Shown one piece after another: positions 6,818 through 15,503 of a DNA stretch of 32,064 nucleotides. Position 1 is the stretch's first letter. Each line of letters begins with the position of its first letter. Below the pieces are notes generated by a model. That model was not told the origin of the DNA and did not search any database. It saw nothing but the letters and a program-made list of their open reading frames with translations. The position numbers were made by a program, and so were the translations under genes. Origin of the DNA: Coriobacteriia bacterium (lineage in GTDB: Bacteria; Actinomycetota; Coriobacteriia; Anaerosomatales; PHET01); NCBI GenBank assembly GCA_034370385.1, contig JAXMKZ010000007.1, positions 1-32,064 on the forward strand, in the 5' to 3' direction.

Positions 6818-8969
6818 CGGCCCTCGGGCCCGACAGTCCTCGCACCAACCGGGCGAACACGGCCGTCATCGCGGGGTCGAACTGCGAGCCGGCGCACGCC
6901 TCGATCTCAGCGAGCGCGGCTTCGGTAGAGACCGCCTCGCGGTACGGACGGCCACTGGTAAGCGTCTCGAACGCGTCACAGATGGCCAGTGCACGCGACT
7001 CCACGGGGATGCGCTCGCCTGACAGCCGGTCGGGATAGCCTTCGCCGTCCCATCGCTCGTGATGCCAGCGCACGATGGGGAGAATGTCATCGAGCAGAGC
7101 CGGGGCGAGGATTCGCTCACCCAAGACGGGGTGCTCTTCGATCTCGGCTCGCTCCAGGGAATCCAGAGGCCCGGGCTTCAGCAGGATCTCATCGCGCACG
7201 CCGATCTTGCCGACGTCATGCATCAGGGCGCCGAGGCCCACGATCTGAACCTGGCTGTCGGGCAACCCCAGCACCTGCGCGAGTGCCGTAGCAAGCTCGG
7301 CCACGTTGACGGAATGGTCACGCGTCGCGGGGTCTCGGGCATCCACCGCCTCGGCAAGCGCTCGCACGGTGCTGCGCAGAACCCGCATCCGCTCCCGCAG
7401 TCGACGCTCATCAGCAGGGAGCACCTCCGCGGATGCGTCATAGACGGCGACCGGCTCGCTCTCAGACCCGCGAGCCACCGCCACCGCGACCTCGGCGGCC
7501 GCGAGTAACTTGTCGGCACTCAATGCATGCAGCGGGAAGCAGGCCACGCCCGCGCTCACGGTCATGCCCAGCCGGGCTCCATCCAGTGCCAGTAGCCTGT
7601 CCACGGCAACCCATGCCCGCAGCGCGAGCGTGGCGGCGTCGCCCGGTGTCGCTCCGTCAAGGACGACGGCGATGCGATCCTCACCCAGTCTGAATATCTC
7701 GACCGCCCCTTGCGCCTCACTGCGCACAACGCCGACGAGCTCCCTTCCCGCCGCGCGGCCCTCACCGGGGTCGTAGGTAGCCCCTATCGGATCATTGACC
7801 GCGAAGACCACCACGCAGAAGGACCGGCCTGCCTCTGACGCCCGCTCGACGAGCTCTGCCAAGCGCGGGATCAGAAGCCTCGCGTCGAATGCACCGGTCT
7901 CAGCATCGACGGCATCGGCGGCTCGTGCCCGCGCTCGCTCGATCGCTGCGATGAGGGACCGGAGCGCGAGCAGCCAGGCGACCACCAGGTTCGCGTAGAA
8001 CAGCGGAGCACCCGCAGGGGTGCCTGCGAACGCGACAGCCAACGCCCCGAGCGGCACGAGCATCGCAGCCACGACCACAGGAAAGTACCTGAGCAACGCG
8101 TTGCCTGTAGTTTCAGGCAGCGCCCAGGGGGCGGTAGCCAGACCGCCTCCCTCAGGTGAGGTGAGTCGGTAGATGACGCCCACATCAAGAATCAGCAGCG
8201 CAAGCCCGCTGACAGCCGAGAGCAGGGCGAAACCCTCATCGAGACCCTGCAAGGCCAGGAGATTGAAGTACGGGTTGAGGATCAGACTCACCCCGTACAC
8301 CACGAGTGATCCGGCCACGATGCGTTCCCATCGCGGTCTGGAGGTGCGAGCTGAGAACAAGATGGGCACAGTCGCAGCGACCATGAGCAAGCCAAACAGC
8401 GGGTAGACCGCCGCTATGCCGGCCATCCCGCTGCCGCCGCCGGGCAGACCGTCGAACGCGGGCAGAGTCCATACCAGATACACGACGGGCCATGCCACGG
8501 CGAGCGCCGAAAGGATGTCCAGATGGAAGCGCACCCTCACCAGGGGCGGCAACTGCCCGAAACGAGTCATGCGGACCAGAAGCGCGAGCATGGCCGCCTG
8601 CCCCACGATGTGCAGGGCTCTGACGAACTGCGACTGGATGGGGCCAGCGAGGTCGACCGTCAGCGCGTAGTACGTCCAGTACACCTCAGCGACGAACACC
8701 GGGGCGACCGCGAGCCAGAGCAGACCCCAGAATCTGTGCTCACGACCCGTGCCGAGAGTCTTCATCGCGACGATACCGAGAAGCACCAGCGTCACGCCCA
8801 AGGGCATGACGTACGACACGACGTCGCCGAGGATGATCTGGACGCGCGGTGACCAGTCGAACACGAGGACGGCGATGCGCCATCCCGCCAGCAGCCCTGC
8901 CGTCAGCCAGGCAAGCACCCGAATCATGCGGATGATACGGGGGCTCAAGGCGCTCACGCCGTCCCCCAT
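6801..8969 (-). CDS. Membrane protein with degenerate GGDEF and HD-GYP phosphodiesterase domains
   Basis: The 722-residue protein has about eight to nine hydrophobic segments in residues 15-345, a diverged GGDEF domain (about 355-510) and an HD-GYP domain (about 525-705). The expected GGDEF loop reads GEDRI, so cyclase activity is unlikely. The HD-GYP half keeps HSVNVAELA, MHDVGKIG and HHERWDGEGYPDRL, so cyclic-di-GMP (or related dinucleotide) hydrolysis is likely. The ATG at 8969 overlaps the upstream paralogue by 16 nt. A GTG at 8957 would give a 4-nt GTGA overlap with a GGGGGA upstream and is an equally good start. The membrane half is a probable sensor of unknown ligand. The gene forms a pair with the next entry. 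Confidence 0.85.
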   Translation of the reverse strand: MGDGVSALSPRIIRMIRVLAWLTAGLLAGWRIAVLVFDWSPRVQIILGDVVSYVMPLGVTLVLLGIVAMKTLGTGREHRFWGLLWLAVAPVFVAEVYWTYYALTVDLAGPIQSQFVRALHIVGQAAMLALLVRMTRFGQLPPLVRVRFHLDILSALAVAWPVVYLVWTLPAFDGLPGGGSGMAGIAAVYPLFGLLMVAATVPILFSARTSRPRWERIVAGSLVVYGVSLILNPYFNLLALQGLDEGFALLSAVSGLALLILDVGVIYRLTSPEGGGLATAPWALPETTGNALLRYFPVVVAAMLVPLGALAVAFAGTPAGAPLFYANLVVAWLLALRSLIAAIERARARAADAVDAETGAFDARLLIPRLAELVERASEAGRSFCVVVFAVNDPIGATYDPGEGRAAGRELVGVVRSEAQGAVEIFRLGEDRIAVVLDGATPGDAATLALRAWVAVDRLLALDGARLGMTVSAGVACFPLHALSADKLLAAAEVAVAVARGSESEPVAVYDASAEVLPADERRLRERMRVLRSTVRALAEAVDARDPATRDHSVNVAELATALAQVLGLPDSQVQIVGLGALMHDVGKIGVRDEILLKPGPLDSLERAEIEEHPVLGERILAPALLDDILPIVRWHHERWDGEGYPDRLSGERIPVESRALAICDAFETLTSGRPYREAVSTEAALAEIEACAGSQFDPAMTAVFARLVRGLSGPRAATTSP

Positions 8970-11092
8970 TCATCCGACCAGCCCAGAGCGCCCATCGTGG
9001 CGACCACACGAATGAACCTCTCGGCCAGGTCCGGGTCGAAACGCACACCGATGCCGAGGTCAATCTCTTGCAGGGCGGCTGCATGTGACATCGGTGCCCC
9101 GTAGCGCTTCCCCATGGTCATGCCGTCGAAAGCGTCCGCAAGCGCGATGACTCGTGCCTCGACGGGGATGTCGTCGCCGGACAGTCCATCAGGGTAGCCC
9201 GAGCCGTCCCAGTTCTCGTGGTGGGCGCGCACCCACCGTCCGACACCCTCGACGGCCAGGGAGTCCAGGAGACGTTCGCCTAACTCGGGGTGCTCGCGTG
9301 CCACCGTTCGCTCCTGAAACGTGAGCGTACGCCCGCCCAGCATCACATCCGGCAACGCGATCTTGCCCACGTCGTGAAGAATCGCAGCCATCTCGACGCG
9401 TTTCGTACGCTCGGTGTCCAATCCGAGGTCCTCAGCGAGCAGCCGGGCCAGGGCGGCGACGTTGCGTGAGTGGGTGTGGTTGGCTGGGTCACGCGCATCG
9501 GCCGCAGCGAGCAACGCGCGCGCCATATCCGCCTTCGCTTGCTCACCCGGGAGTGCGAACGGGTCTCGCGCGCTGAGCGCAGAGCCGATGCGCGGCTCGA
9601 AGCGCACGACACGGTTCTTGCCATGCCTCTTCGCCCAGACGGCCGCATGTCTGGCGCTGAGAAGCAGCGCCTCCGAGTCCTGCGCATCCACGGGATAGAC
9701 GGCCAGCCCCACCGATGCGGTAAGCGCGCTGCTCGTCGCTGCGGCTCGTACTGCGGCCAAGAGCGATCGCGCCAGCACCATGCCTTCGTCGGGGTCGCGA
9801 ACCCGCGCCAGAACGGCGAACTCGTTGCCGCGCATGCGGTATACCCCACTCGCCCCTCCCGTTGCATGCTCAAGGGCGCGCGCAACTGCGGTCAGATCGT
9901 GGTCACCGACCGTGTACCCTCGCGAGGCGTTGACACGAGAAAAATCGTCGAGGTCGAGGTCGATCAGGCACGGCATGCGGGATTGCCGCTCGGTAGCCGA
10001 AATGAGCGCATCGGATTGGAGCCAGAACGACCTCGGTCCCCGCGCGCCGGTTATCGGATCCGTCAACGAACGCCTGTCGAGCTCATCGGCCTCGGCATAC
10101 GTCAGGTAGGTTCGTCCAACAACACAAACAGCTGCGACCGATACGGCCACAAGGTAGAACTCCGCCGCAACCGAACCTTGGTCCGCACCCAGAGCCAGCA
10201 CCCCCAGCCACACGATCGAGGCGAACACGAGAGTGGATGCGATGACTCCGGGCCACGCGGACGGCGGCACGAGTGGCGCAGCCGTCGCCACGTTGCGCTC
10301 GTTGAGTCGCGCGACAGCCGCGAGCACCATGACCCCGTACGAAGCCAGCATGAGCGTATTCGACACCCCGACGATCACCTGAGCGCTCGGGCCGACCGCA
10401 AGCTCGGTGCCTGCCCAGAGGGCTATTCCCGACGCCAGCACCGTAAGGGCGTAGGCAAGAAGTCTGTTGTGCATCAGATCACGCGCGCCGCGACGCCCGA
10501 ACGTGGTGATTCCACCGACGAAGATGACCCCGGCGAGCACGCAGTAGGCCGCCAGCCGTGAAGCATCTGCGAGACTCGCCTCGCCCGGGAGCCTCTCTGA
10601 CCAGAATCGGTAGAACACGGCGAACGCAAGCGTGATAAGCGCGAGAGCATCGAGGGTGAGACGCGCGCCACGCCGCCATCCGAACCGACCGATACCCGAG
10701 TCGACCACCAGTGCCGCAACCAGCGAGACGGCCGCACCGAGATTGGCGACATCGAACAAGACCGTCCATGCTTCGGAAGCCTCGTGGCCGGACAACACAG
10801 CAGCACTGAAGACCGACTCGCCGAGGAAGATGAATCCGGCCGACAGCCCCAGCAGCAACCACGATCTGCGGGCACGGCTGCCAGCAGGGCTCCGAAGCGC
10901 GCCCATCGTGAGCAGGACAGCCGCAGCGAGTATCGTTCCCGTATAGACGATCTGCGCCCCGAACAGGGCCGGACCGACGTCGATACCGTAGCGCGTACCG
11001 ATGTAGACGCCGACGAACGCACTGACGGCGATCCACCCGTACCTGATGTCGAATGTCCGCGCGTGCGAGTGCACAGGCAGGCGAGAAGCCAT
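8954..11092 (-). CDS. Membrane protein with degenerate GGDEF and HD-GYP phosphodiesterase domains (paralogue)
   Basis: The 712-residue protein has the same architecture as its downstream neighbour. A hydrophobic N-terminal half (about 15-330, eight or more segments) precedes a GGDEF-like domain (about 345-490) beginning RRSLTDPITGARG, and an HD-GYP domain (about 515-690). The GGDEF loop reads RGNEF, so cyclase activity is doubtful, though the acidic segment DLDLDDFSRVN is kept. HD-GYP motifs HSRNVAALA, LHDVGKIAL and HHENWDGSGYPDGL are intact. The start is an ATG with AGGGA nine bases upstream. It is first of a two-gene unit. The two paralogues are diverged in the membrane part, suggesting different signals feeding the same second messenger. 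Confidence 0.87.
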   Translation of the reverse strand: MASRLPVHSHARTFDIRYGWIAVSAFVGVYIGTRYGIDVGPALFGAQIVYTGTILAAAVLLTMGALRSPAGSRARRSWLLLGLSAGFIFLGESVFSAAVLSGHEASEAWTVLFDVANLGAAVSLVAALVVDSGIGRFGWRRGARLTLDALALITLAFAVFYRFWSERLPGEASLADASRLAAYCVLAGVIFVGGITTFGRRGARDLMHNRLLAYALTVLASGIALWAGTELAVGPSAQVIVGVSNTLMLASYGVMVLAAVARLNERNVATAAPLVPPSAWPGVIASTLVFASIVWLGVLALGADQGSVAAEFYLVAVSVAAVCVVGRTYLTYAEADELDRRSLTDPITGARGPRSFWLQSDALISATERQSRMPCLIDLDLDDFSRVNASRGYTVGDHDLTAVARALEHATGGASGVYRMRGNEFAVLARVRDPDEGMVLARSLLAAVRAAATSSALTASVGLAVYPVDAQDSEALLLSARHAAVWAKRHGKNRVVRFEPRIGSALSARDPFALPGEQAKADMARALLAAADARDPANHTHSRNVAALARLLAEDLGLDTERTKRVEMAAILHDVGKIALPDVMLGGRTLTFQERTVAREHPELGERLLDSLAVEGVGRWVRAHHENWDGSGYPDGLSGDDIPVEARVIALADAFDGMTMGKRYGAPMSHAAALQEIDLGIGVRFDPDLAERFIRVVATMGALGWSDEWGTA

Positions 11093-11163
11093 TGAGTGAT
11101 CCCTGTCCGCGTCCGATGCGCGTCGCGCCCCACGGTGACCGCGCCCACCATCTGACAGGCGAA

Positions 11164-11202
11164 AGCGAGGGTCCCTGGGCGATTCTAGCAGGGACGCTCG
11201 CT
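11164..11202 (-). terminator. Stem-loop downstream of the PLP enzyme gene
   Basis: AGCGAG-G-GTCCCTG pairs with CAGGGAC-G-CTCGCT, a 13-bp stem with one G/G mismatch and an 11-nt loop. It lies 9 bp past the stop of the PLP enzyme gene on the minus strand and is followed by a short TTT. It probably separates that gene from the HD-GYP pair. The remaining bases to 11092 hold no other feature that I see. Confidence 0.6.
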
Positions 11203-11211
11203 GGACAGGTC

Positions 11212-12426
11212 CTAAATGAGGCCGAGCTCCTGTCCGGACTCCAAGAACGCCGCAAGCACGAGTGCGATGTCTTCATCGGTGTGCGTCGCCATCAAGCACG
11301 TGCGCAGGCGTTCCGTGCCCCGTGGAACCGCCGGGTGGACGATGGGACAGACGAACACGCCGCGGTCGAAGAGCATGCGCGTAAGATCCATCGTCTTGGT
11401 CTCCTCGCCCACGAGCACCGGCACCACACACGTGGAGGCGAGCATCGTGTCCCATCCCTGCTCGCGCAGTCCCGCGGCGTACCGGTCTTGGACGCTGTGG
11501 AGGCGCTGCACCCGCCACGGCTCCGCCTCGATGACGTCGAATGCGGCGATAGCGGCTGCCGTCTGCGCTGGAGGCAGCGCCGCTGAGAAGATGAACGGGC
11601 GCGAGTTGTGCCTCAGGAAGTCGACGATCTCAGCCGACGCCGCACAGTAGCCGCCGATGCTCGGAATCGACTTGGATAGCGTGCCCATCTTCAGGTCAAT
11701 GGAGCCGATCATGTCGAAGTGCTCTTCAATCCCGTGTCCGGTTGCCCCAAGCGATCCGATCGAATGCGCCTCGTCAACCATCAGGCGGGCGCCATACTGC
11801 TCGCACAGACGCTTCGTCTGGGGCAGATCCATGATGTCGCCATCCATCGAGAACACCGAGTCTGCAACCACAAGCACGGTTCCGTACTCGCCCGCAGCCG
11901 AGCGCAGCAGCTTCTCGAGATGCTCCATGTCGTTGTGACGATAGGTCCGCCACTTGGCGCCGGACAGCAGGCACCCGTCGACGATAGACGCGTGGTCGAG
12001 CTTGTCCATCAAAATGAGATCGCCGGGGCCCGTGAGCGCGGTGATCATCGCCACGTTGGTCACATAGCCGCTCGAGTAGACACACGAGTCCTCACGGTGG
12101 GAGAAGCGCGCGATCCTCTCCTCAAGTCGCTCGTGAAGGTCGTTCGTGCCCGTGAGTAGACGTACTCCGCCTGCGCCGGTGCCGTACGCGTCGACAGCGG
12201 CCTTGGCGGCCGCATCGATGGCAGGATGTCCGATCAGGCCCAGATAGGAGTAGGAGGCGAGCATCACCATCTCGCGACCATCTTTCATGGTAACGAGATG
12301 GTTCGTCGGCCCGGTGGTCGTCTGAAGATAGAAGTACCGGTTCGCGGCCTGCAGGGCCTCGCGCCGCGCGCCGAACTCACTGATCTGACGGTCGATTCCG
12401 TCGTGAACGGGCGTGACATCAAGCAT
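11212..12426 (-). CDS. Alpha-oxoamine synthase family PLP enzyme (KBL/BioF/SPT-like)
   Basis: The 404-residue protein starts at an ATG with AAGGGGGA six bases upstream; a longer frame is unsupported. It is a fold-type I PLP enzyme of the alpha-oxoamine synthase group, which condenses an amino acid with an acyl-CoA. Visible motifs are NYLG-like SYLGLIGHPAID, GTGAGGVRLLTGT, MDKLDHASIVDG, VDEAHSIGSLG and the PLP lysine in TLSKSIPSIGGY. The family includes glycine C-acetyltransferase, 8-amino-7-oxononanoate synthase and serine palmitoyltransferase. No tdh, bio or sphingolipid gene is adjacent to choose between them. Upstream lie two TGTACACA repeats that may be operator sites. The next gene upstream is the 4Fe-4S membrane protein, 95 bp away. 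Confidence 0.82.
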   Translation of the reverse strand: MLDVTPVHDGIDRQISEFGARREALQAANRYFYLQTTTGPTNHLVTMKDGREMVMLASYSYLGLIGHPAIDAAAKAAVDAYGTGAGGVRLLTGTNDLHERLEERIARFSHREDSCVYSSGYVTNVAMITALTGPGDLILMDKLDHASIVDGCLLSGAKWRTYRHNDMEHLEKLLRSAAGEYGTVLVVADSVFSMDGDIMDLPQTKRLCEQYGARLMVDEAHSIGSLGATGHGIEEHFDMIGSIDLKMGTLSKSIPSIGGYCAASAEIVDFLRHNSRPFIFSAALPPAQTAAAIAAFDVIEAEPWRVQRLHSVQDRYAAGLREQGWDTMLASTCVVPVLVGEETKTMDLTRMLFDRGVFVCPIVHPAVPRGTERLRTCLMATHTDEDIALVLAAFLESGQELGLI

Positions 12427-12471
12427 CGGATCCCCCTTCAAGCACGCGTCGCAGAAGAGCGGTACGACGTC

Positions 12472-12491
12472 TGTACACAACTTTGTACACA
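12472..12491. promoter_or_regulatory. Direct repeat TGTACACA, putative operator
   Basis: Two copies of TGTACACA begin at 12472 and 12484, 12 bp apart, about one helical turn. Each contains the palindrome TGTACA. They lie in the 95-bp gap upstream of the PLP enzyme gene, 46 bp before its start codon. A regulator binding one face of the helix is inferred; no matching regulator gene is in the window. Confidence 0.4.
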
Positions 12492-12521
12492 GCCTACCAC
12501 ACGCACCAAGCCGGGCGAACC

Positions 12522-13535
12522 TTACTCGAAGAAGCCGCGCGTCTCCTGTTCGATGATGCCCATGTCGATCGCCGACTTGAAGGCCTCGGGAGGCAGACCG
12601 CTCTTCCACTGACCCGTCGCTTGCGCGAAGCCGTAGATGATGAGCCACAGACCAACGACCAGGACCGGCCAGACCCACGGCGCGATGCGCGCACGGGAGA
12701 AAGCCTTGGCCTCAAGGCACCCATCCACGGGACATACCTTCACGCAGTCCATGCAGCCATCACACTCGGGTGCCCAGACGCGCCCCAAGCGTTCCGGCTC
12801 GACGAATGCGTGACACACCTCGGCGCACCTGCGGCAGTGGATGCACGCCTCTCGGTCGCGTTCGATGGTGCACGGCGAGGCGATTCCGACCGCCGAGTAG
12901 AGCCCTCCAAGGGGGCACAGATACCGGCACCACACAGGACCGAACGCCACCGAAAGGACCGCTGCCAGCAGCGCGATCCCGATCCATGCCGGATCGGCCA
13001 TGAGGTGGATGATCTTGATGTCAGCGACCCACATGTAGGGCAGCGCGCGGAAGCCGACCGCCTCAGACACCGGGACCACGACGAGCAGCACGAGCATGAA
13101 CGCCGCGGCGAGCAGATAGCGCACGGTGCGCCCGAGCAGGTCCAGCCAACGCCAGACGCGCACGTTCGCGCCGAACAGGAGCCGGCCGAGCGATGCGAAG
13201 GCCTCCCACACCGTGCCCACTGGGCAGATCCAGCCGCAGAAGCCACGCTTGAGGGCCACGGAGAGGACTAGTGCGCCGATGATGATCACGAGTCCCGCGG
13301 GAAGATAGGAGTCCCATCCGCCGCCCCTGACCCATCCGAAGAAGCTCGTGAAGTGGCCGATGGGCAGCAGGCCACCGACGATCTCAGGACGCGACACGAA
13401 CGGGCCGTTGCCTCTCGCCCACTGCTCGAACCTGAGCAGCTGGACCACCGCGTACACGAAGAACAGCAGAAACGCCGTCTTGACCGCCCATCGGCTCGTG
13501 ATGAGGTCTCGCCATGAGCGCCAGTCGCGGGGCAT
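12522..13535 (-). CDS. NapH-like membrane protein with 4Fe-4S ferredoxin motifs
   Basis: The 337-residue protein has an ATG start with AAAGG nine bases upstream. It has about five to six transmembrane segments (about 18-36, 75-95, 130-160, 180-205, 290-315). Two CxxxCP motifs, GFCGWICPVG (about 97-106) and WCRYLCPLGG (about 205-214), are typical of the NapH/NosR/CcoG group. A dicluster ferredoxin region has CIHCRRCAEVCH and CDGCMDCVKVCPVDGC. Known: such proteins pass electrons between a quinone pool and periplasmic or assembly partners. No nap, nos or cco genes are present, so the partner is unknown. The following gene (PLP enzyme) has no evident redox link, so co-transcription may be incidental. 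Confidence 0.85.
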   Translation of the reverse strand: MPRDWRSWRDLITSRWAVKTAFLLFFVYAVVQLLRFEQWARGNGPFVSRPEIVGGLLPIGHFTSFFGWVRGGGWDSYLPAGLVIIIGALVLSVALKRGFCGWICPVGTVWEAFASLGRLLFGANVRVWRWLDLLGRTVRYLLAAAFMLVLLVVVPVSEAVGFRALPYMWVADIKIIHLMADPAWIGIALLAAVLSVAFGPVWCRYLCPLGGLYSAVGIASPCTIERDREACIHCRRCAEVCHAFVEPERLGRVWAPECDGCMDCVKVCPVDGCLEAKAFSRARIAPWVWPVLVVGLWLIIYGFAQATGQWKSGLPPEAFKSAIDMGIIEQETRGFFE

Positions 13536-13562
13536 TCGGTGGCCTTTCGTGATCGTCGGGCG

Positions 13563-13588
13563 TTGGAGGCACTCGGTGAGGGTAGAAT
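13563..13588 (+). promoter_or_regulatory. Candidate promoter of the DJ-1/rubrerythrin pair
   Basis: TAGAAT at 13583-13588 is a good -10 box; TTGGAG at 13563-13568 is the nearest -35-like element but the 14-bp spacing is short. It sits in the 91-bp divergent gap with the 4Fe-4S membrane protein. The start would lie about 30 nt before the DJ-1 ATG. Confidence 0.35.
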
Positions 13589-13626
13589 CGTGGAGTCTGC
13601 AGGTCAACAACGTCAGTGAGGTCTCC

Positions 13627-14142
13627 ATGAAATCCGTGGTGATGGTCGTGGCTCCTTCGGTGTTTCGTGACGAGGAGTACGCAGAACCCAAGGCGGTGCT
13701 CGAGGCGAGCGGTGCCACGGTGGTCACGGCCAGCACGTCCGCAGGCACCGTCACGGGGCGCTTCGGACTCACCGCGGAGGCGACTGTGTCAGTCGCCGAC
13801 GCCGCACTGGGCGTGTGGGACGCGGCAGTGTTCATCGGTGGCGCCGGTGCATCGGTGTTCTTCGACGACCCGGACGCTCATGGGTTGGCACGGCGTACCC
13901 TTGCGGCGGGTGGCGTGATCGGCGCAATCTGCATCGCCCCGGCTACGCTGGCCCGCGCGGGGCTGCTTCAAGGAATCCGTGCGACCGCGTTCACCACACA
14001 GCGCGACGACCTGACCGCGCGCGGCGCCACGTGGAGGGATGACCCGGTCGTCGTCGACGGTCACATCGTCACCGCGAACGGCCCCGAAGCCGCCAGCGCG
14101 TTCGGCCACGCGATCGCCAGCGCCCTGGCACTACAGCCCTGA
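13627..14142 (+). CDS. DJ-1/PfpI family protein
   Basis: The start ATG is preceded by GTGAGG. The 171-residue cytoplasmic protein has the DJ-1/PfpI layout: an N-terminal SVVMVVAPSVFRDEEY, a central DAAVFIGGAGASVFF, and the nucleophile elbow GAICIAPATLARAGLL whose cysteine is the conserved reactive residue, with TANGPEAASAFG near the end. Known family roles include deglycase-like, chaperone and protease-like activities tied to oxidative or carbonyl stress; the exact activity is not deducible. It is followed 48 bp later by a rubrerythrin-like gene, which supports a stress-defence role in an anaerobe. Confidence 0.85.
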   Translation: MKSVVMVVAPSVFRDEEYAEPKAVLEASGATVVTASTSAGTVTGRFGLTAEATVSVADAALGVWDAAVFIGGAGASVFFDDPDAHGLARRTLAAGGVIGAICIAPATLARAGLLQGIRATAFTTQRDDLTARGATWRDDPVVVDGHIVTANGPEAASAFGHAIASALALQP

Positions 14143-14190
14143 CAAACCGGCGGGCACGCCCGCTGGCCCACCGAAACAAGGAGAATCACC

Positions 14191-14730
14191 ATGAAGATGC
14201 TTCGATGCCGGATCTGCGGCGACACCTACCTCGGTACGTCGGCCCCCTCACGGTGCCCGTTCTGCGGCGCGTCGGCAGAGTATTTCGTCGAACCCGGCGG
14301 CTTCGCCGCCTCCGAGAACACGATCCAGCTCACCGAGCTCGAGCGCGACCACCTGACGACCTCGGTTGAGATCGAGCGCTCCAACGCACGGTTCTATCTC
14401 GCGGTGGCCGCTCTGTCCGGCGACGAGGATCTGTCGAGCGCCTACAAGCGACTCGCACGGGTCGAGGCCGAGCATTGCGGCATCTTCTCGAAGCTTCTGG
14501 GCACCCCCAAGCCGGATGACCTCGCGACGCCGGAAGGCGAGCCGGCGGACTGGTGCGCCGCAATCGCCGAGTCCGCCGCCCGTGAGCAGCGTGCAACCGA
14601 GTTCTACGGTGAGGTGGTCGCCGCAGCGACGAACGCGCGGATCATCGAGGTCTTCCTCGCGGTGATGAACGTCGAGCGCGACCACCTCGACCTCGACGAT
14701 GTCGCAAGCCGGTACGCGGGCTGCGAGTAG
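14191..14730 (+). CDS. Rubrerythrin-like protein with N-terminal rubredoxin-type metal site
   Basis: AAGGAG precedes the ATG. The 179-residue protein opens with a rubredoxin/zinc-ribbon-like site, CRICG (5-9) and CPFCG (about 22-26). A four-helix ferritin-like domain (about 45-175) follows with carboxylate/histidine motifs SVEIERSNARFY, VEAEHCGIF, AREQRATEFY and VERDHLDL that could hold a di-iron site. Classical rubrerythrin has the rubredoxin domain at the C-terminus; here it is at the N-terminus, as in reverse rubrerythrins. The probable role is peroxide reduction in the cytoplasm. It forms a likely two-gene unit with the DJ-1 gene and converges on the ABC permease gene with an 11-bp gap. 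Confidence 0.82.
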   Translation: MKMLRCRICGDTYLGTSAPSRCPFCGASAEYFVEPGGFAASENTIQLTELERDHLTTSVEIERSNARFYLAVAALSGDEDLSSAYKRLARVEAEHCGIFSKLLGTPKPDDLATPEGEPADWCAAIAESAAREQRATEFYGEVVAAATNARIIEVFLAVMNVERDHLDLDDVASRYAGCE

Positions 14731-14741
14731 TCGGGGGGACG

Positions 14742-15503
14742 CTACAGCTCCCTGCGGGCGAACAACGCCCCGGCGGCCCACACACAGACGATGATCACGA
14801 GCGCTGTCGTTGCGAGCGGGACGGCAAGGGCAACGGGCTCACGCGCCAGCAGGGCGCTCGGGGCGCTCAGGATTCCAACGGGTGTGTACTGGAGCAGCGG
14901 CGGCCACAGGCCCGCGATACCGAGTAATCCGAATCCGACGAGCGCCACGATCCCGGCGGCTAGCGTCGGCAACACCGCCGATAGGGCCAGCGTCACGGCC
15001 ACGGCGAGCAGGGCGCCCACCAACCATGCACCGGACGCCGCCACGAGCGCAGCCGCCGGTGCTTCACCGAATGCGAGCAACGTACCCAGCCACGTGACGA
15101 GCGTGCCGACCGCGGTGGCCCCGGCGACGAGACCCGCCTGAGCCAAGAACTTCGCAACCGCAAAGGAGCGGCGCGACACCGGCTTGACCACGACCAGCAG
15201 CGCCGTACCGCTCGACCGCTCGCCGGCAATCAGGCCCGCGCTCGCAAAGACGACCAGCAGCAATCCGATCTGCGAAAGGTTCTTGATCCACTGGAGATAG
15301 CTGTCGAGGTACGTGGGATCGGGGACCATGATCACGACTCCGGGCTGGCTTTGCGATACCGAGGCGATGATGGCCGGCGTCGCGAGGGCCGCCAGAGGGC
15401 TCATGACCGCGAAGAACAGCAGCACGCCGCCAACGGTGGGCAGACGCCAGGTGCGCCTGATCTCCACCGTCTCTTTGGCCAGGAAGCGCCCCAGAGCCCT
15501 CAT
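14742..15503 (-). CDS. ABC-2 type transporter permease
   Basis: The ATG overlaps the stop of the upstream ATPase gene (ATGA) and has GGGAGGG seven bases before it. The 253-residue protein has about six hydrophobic segments (about 24-48, 75-98, 120-145, 152-178, 180-205, 222-245). The segment ERSSGTALLVVVKPVSRRSFAVAKF after the second is typical of ABC-2 permeases (linked to NatB/CcmB-like families). It should form the membrane channel for the adjacent ATPase. Substrate is unknown. It is the last gene of the long minus-strand run. Confidence 0.85.
   Translation of the reverse strand: MRALGRFLAKETVEIRRTWRLPTVGGVLLFFAVMSPLAALATPAIIASVSQSQPGVVIMVPDPTYLDSYLQWIKNLSQIGLLLVVFASAGLIAGERSSGTALLVVVKPVSRRSFAVAKFLAQAGLVAGATAVGTLVTWLGTLLAFGEAPAAALVAASGAWLVGALLAVAVTLALSAVLPTLAAGIVALVGFGLLGIAGLWPPLLQYTPVGILSAPSALLAREPVALAVPLATTALVIIVCVWAAGALFARREL

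Noticed and set aside
9470-10561. Plus-strand open frame of 363 residues antisense to an HD-GYP gene
   Set aside because: Composition of a shadow frame (Arg/His/Asp rich); the opposite strand encodes a complete multidomain protein.
14143-14190. Hairpin-like GCGGGC/GCCCGC in the gap between the DJ-1 and rubrerythrin genes
   Set aside because: Short GC stem without a T-run; likely chance in this base composition, and the genes look co-transcribed.
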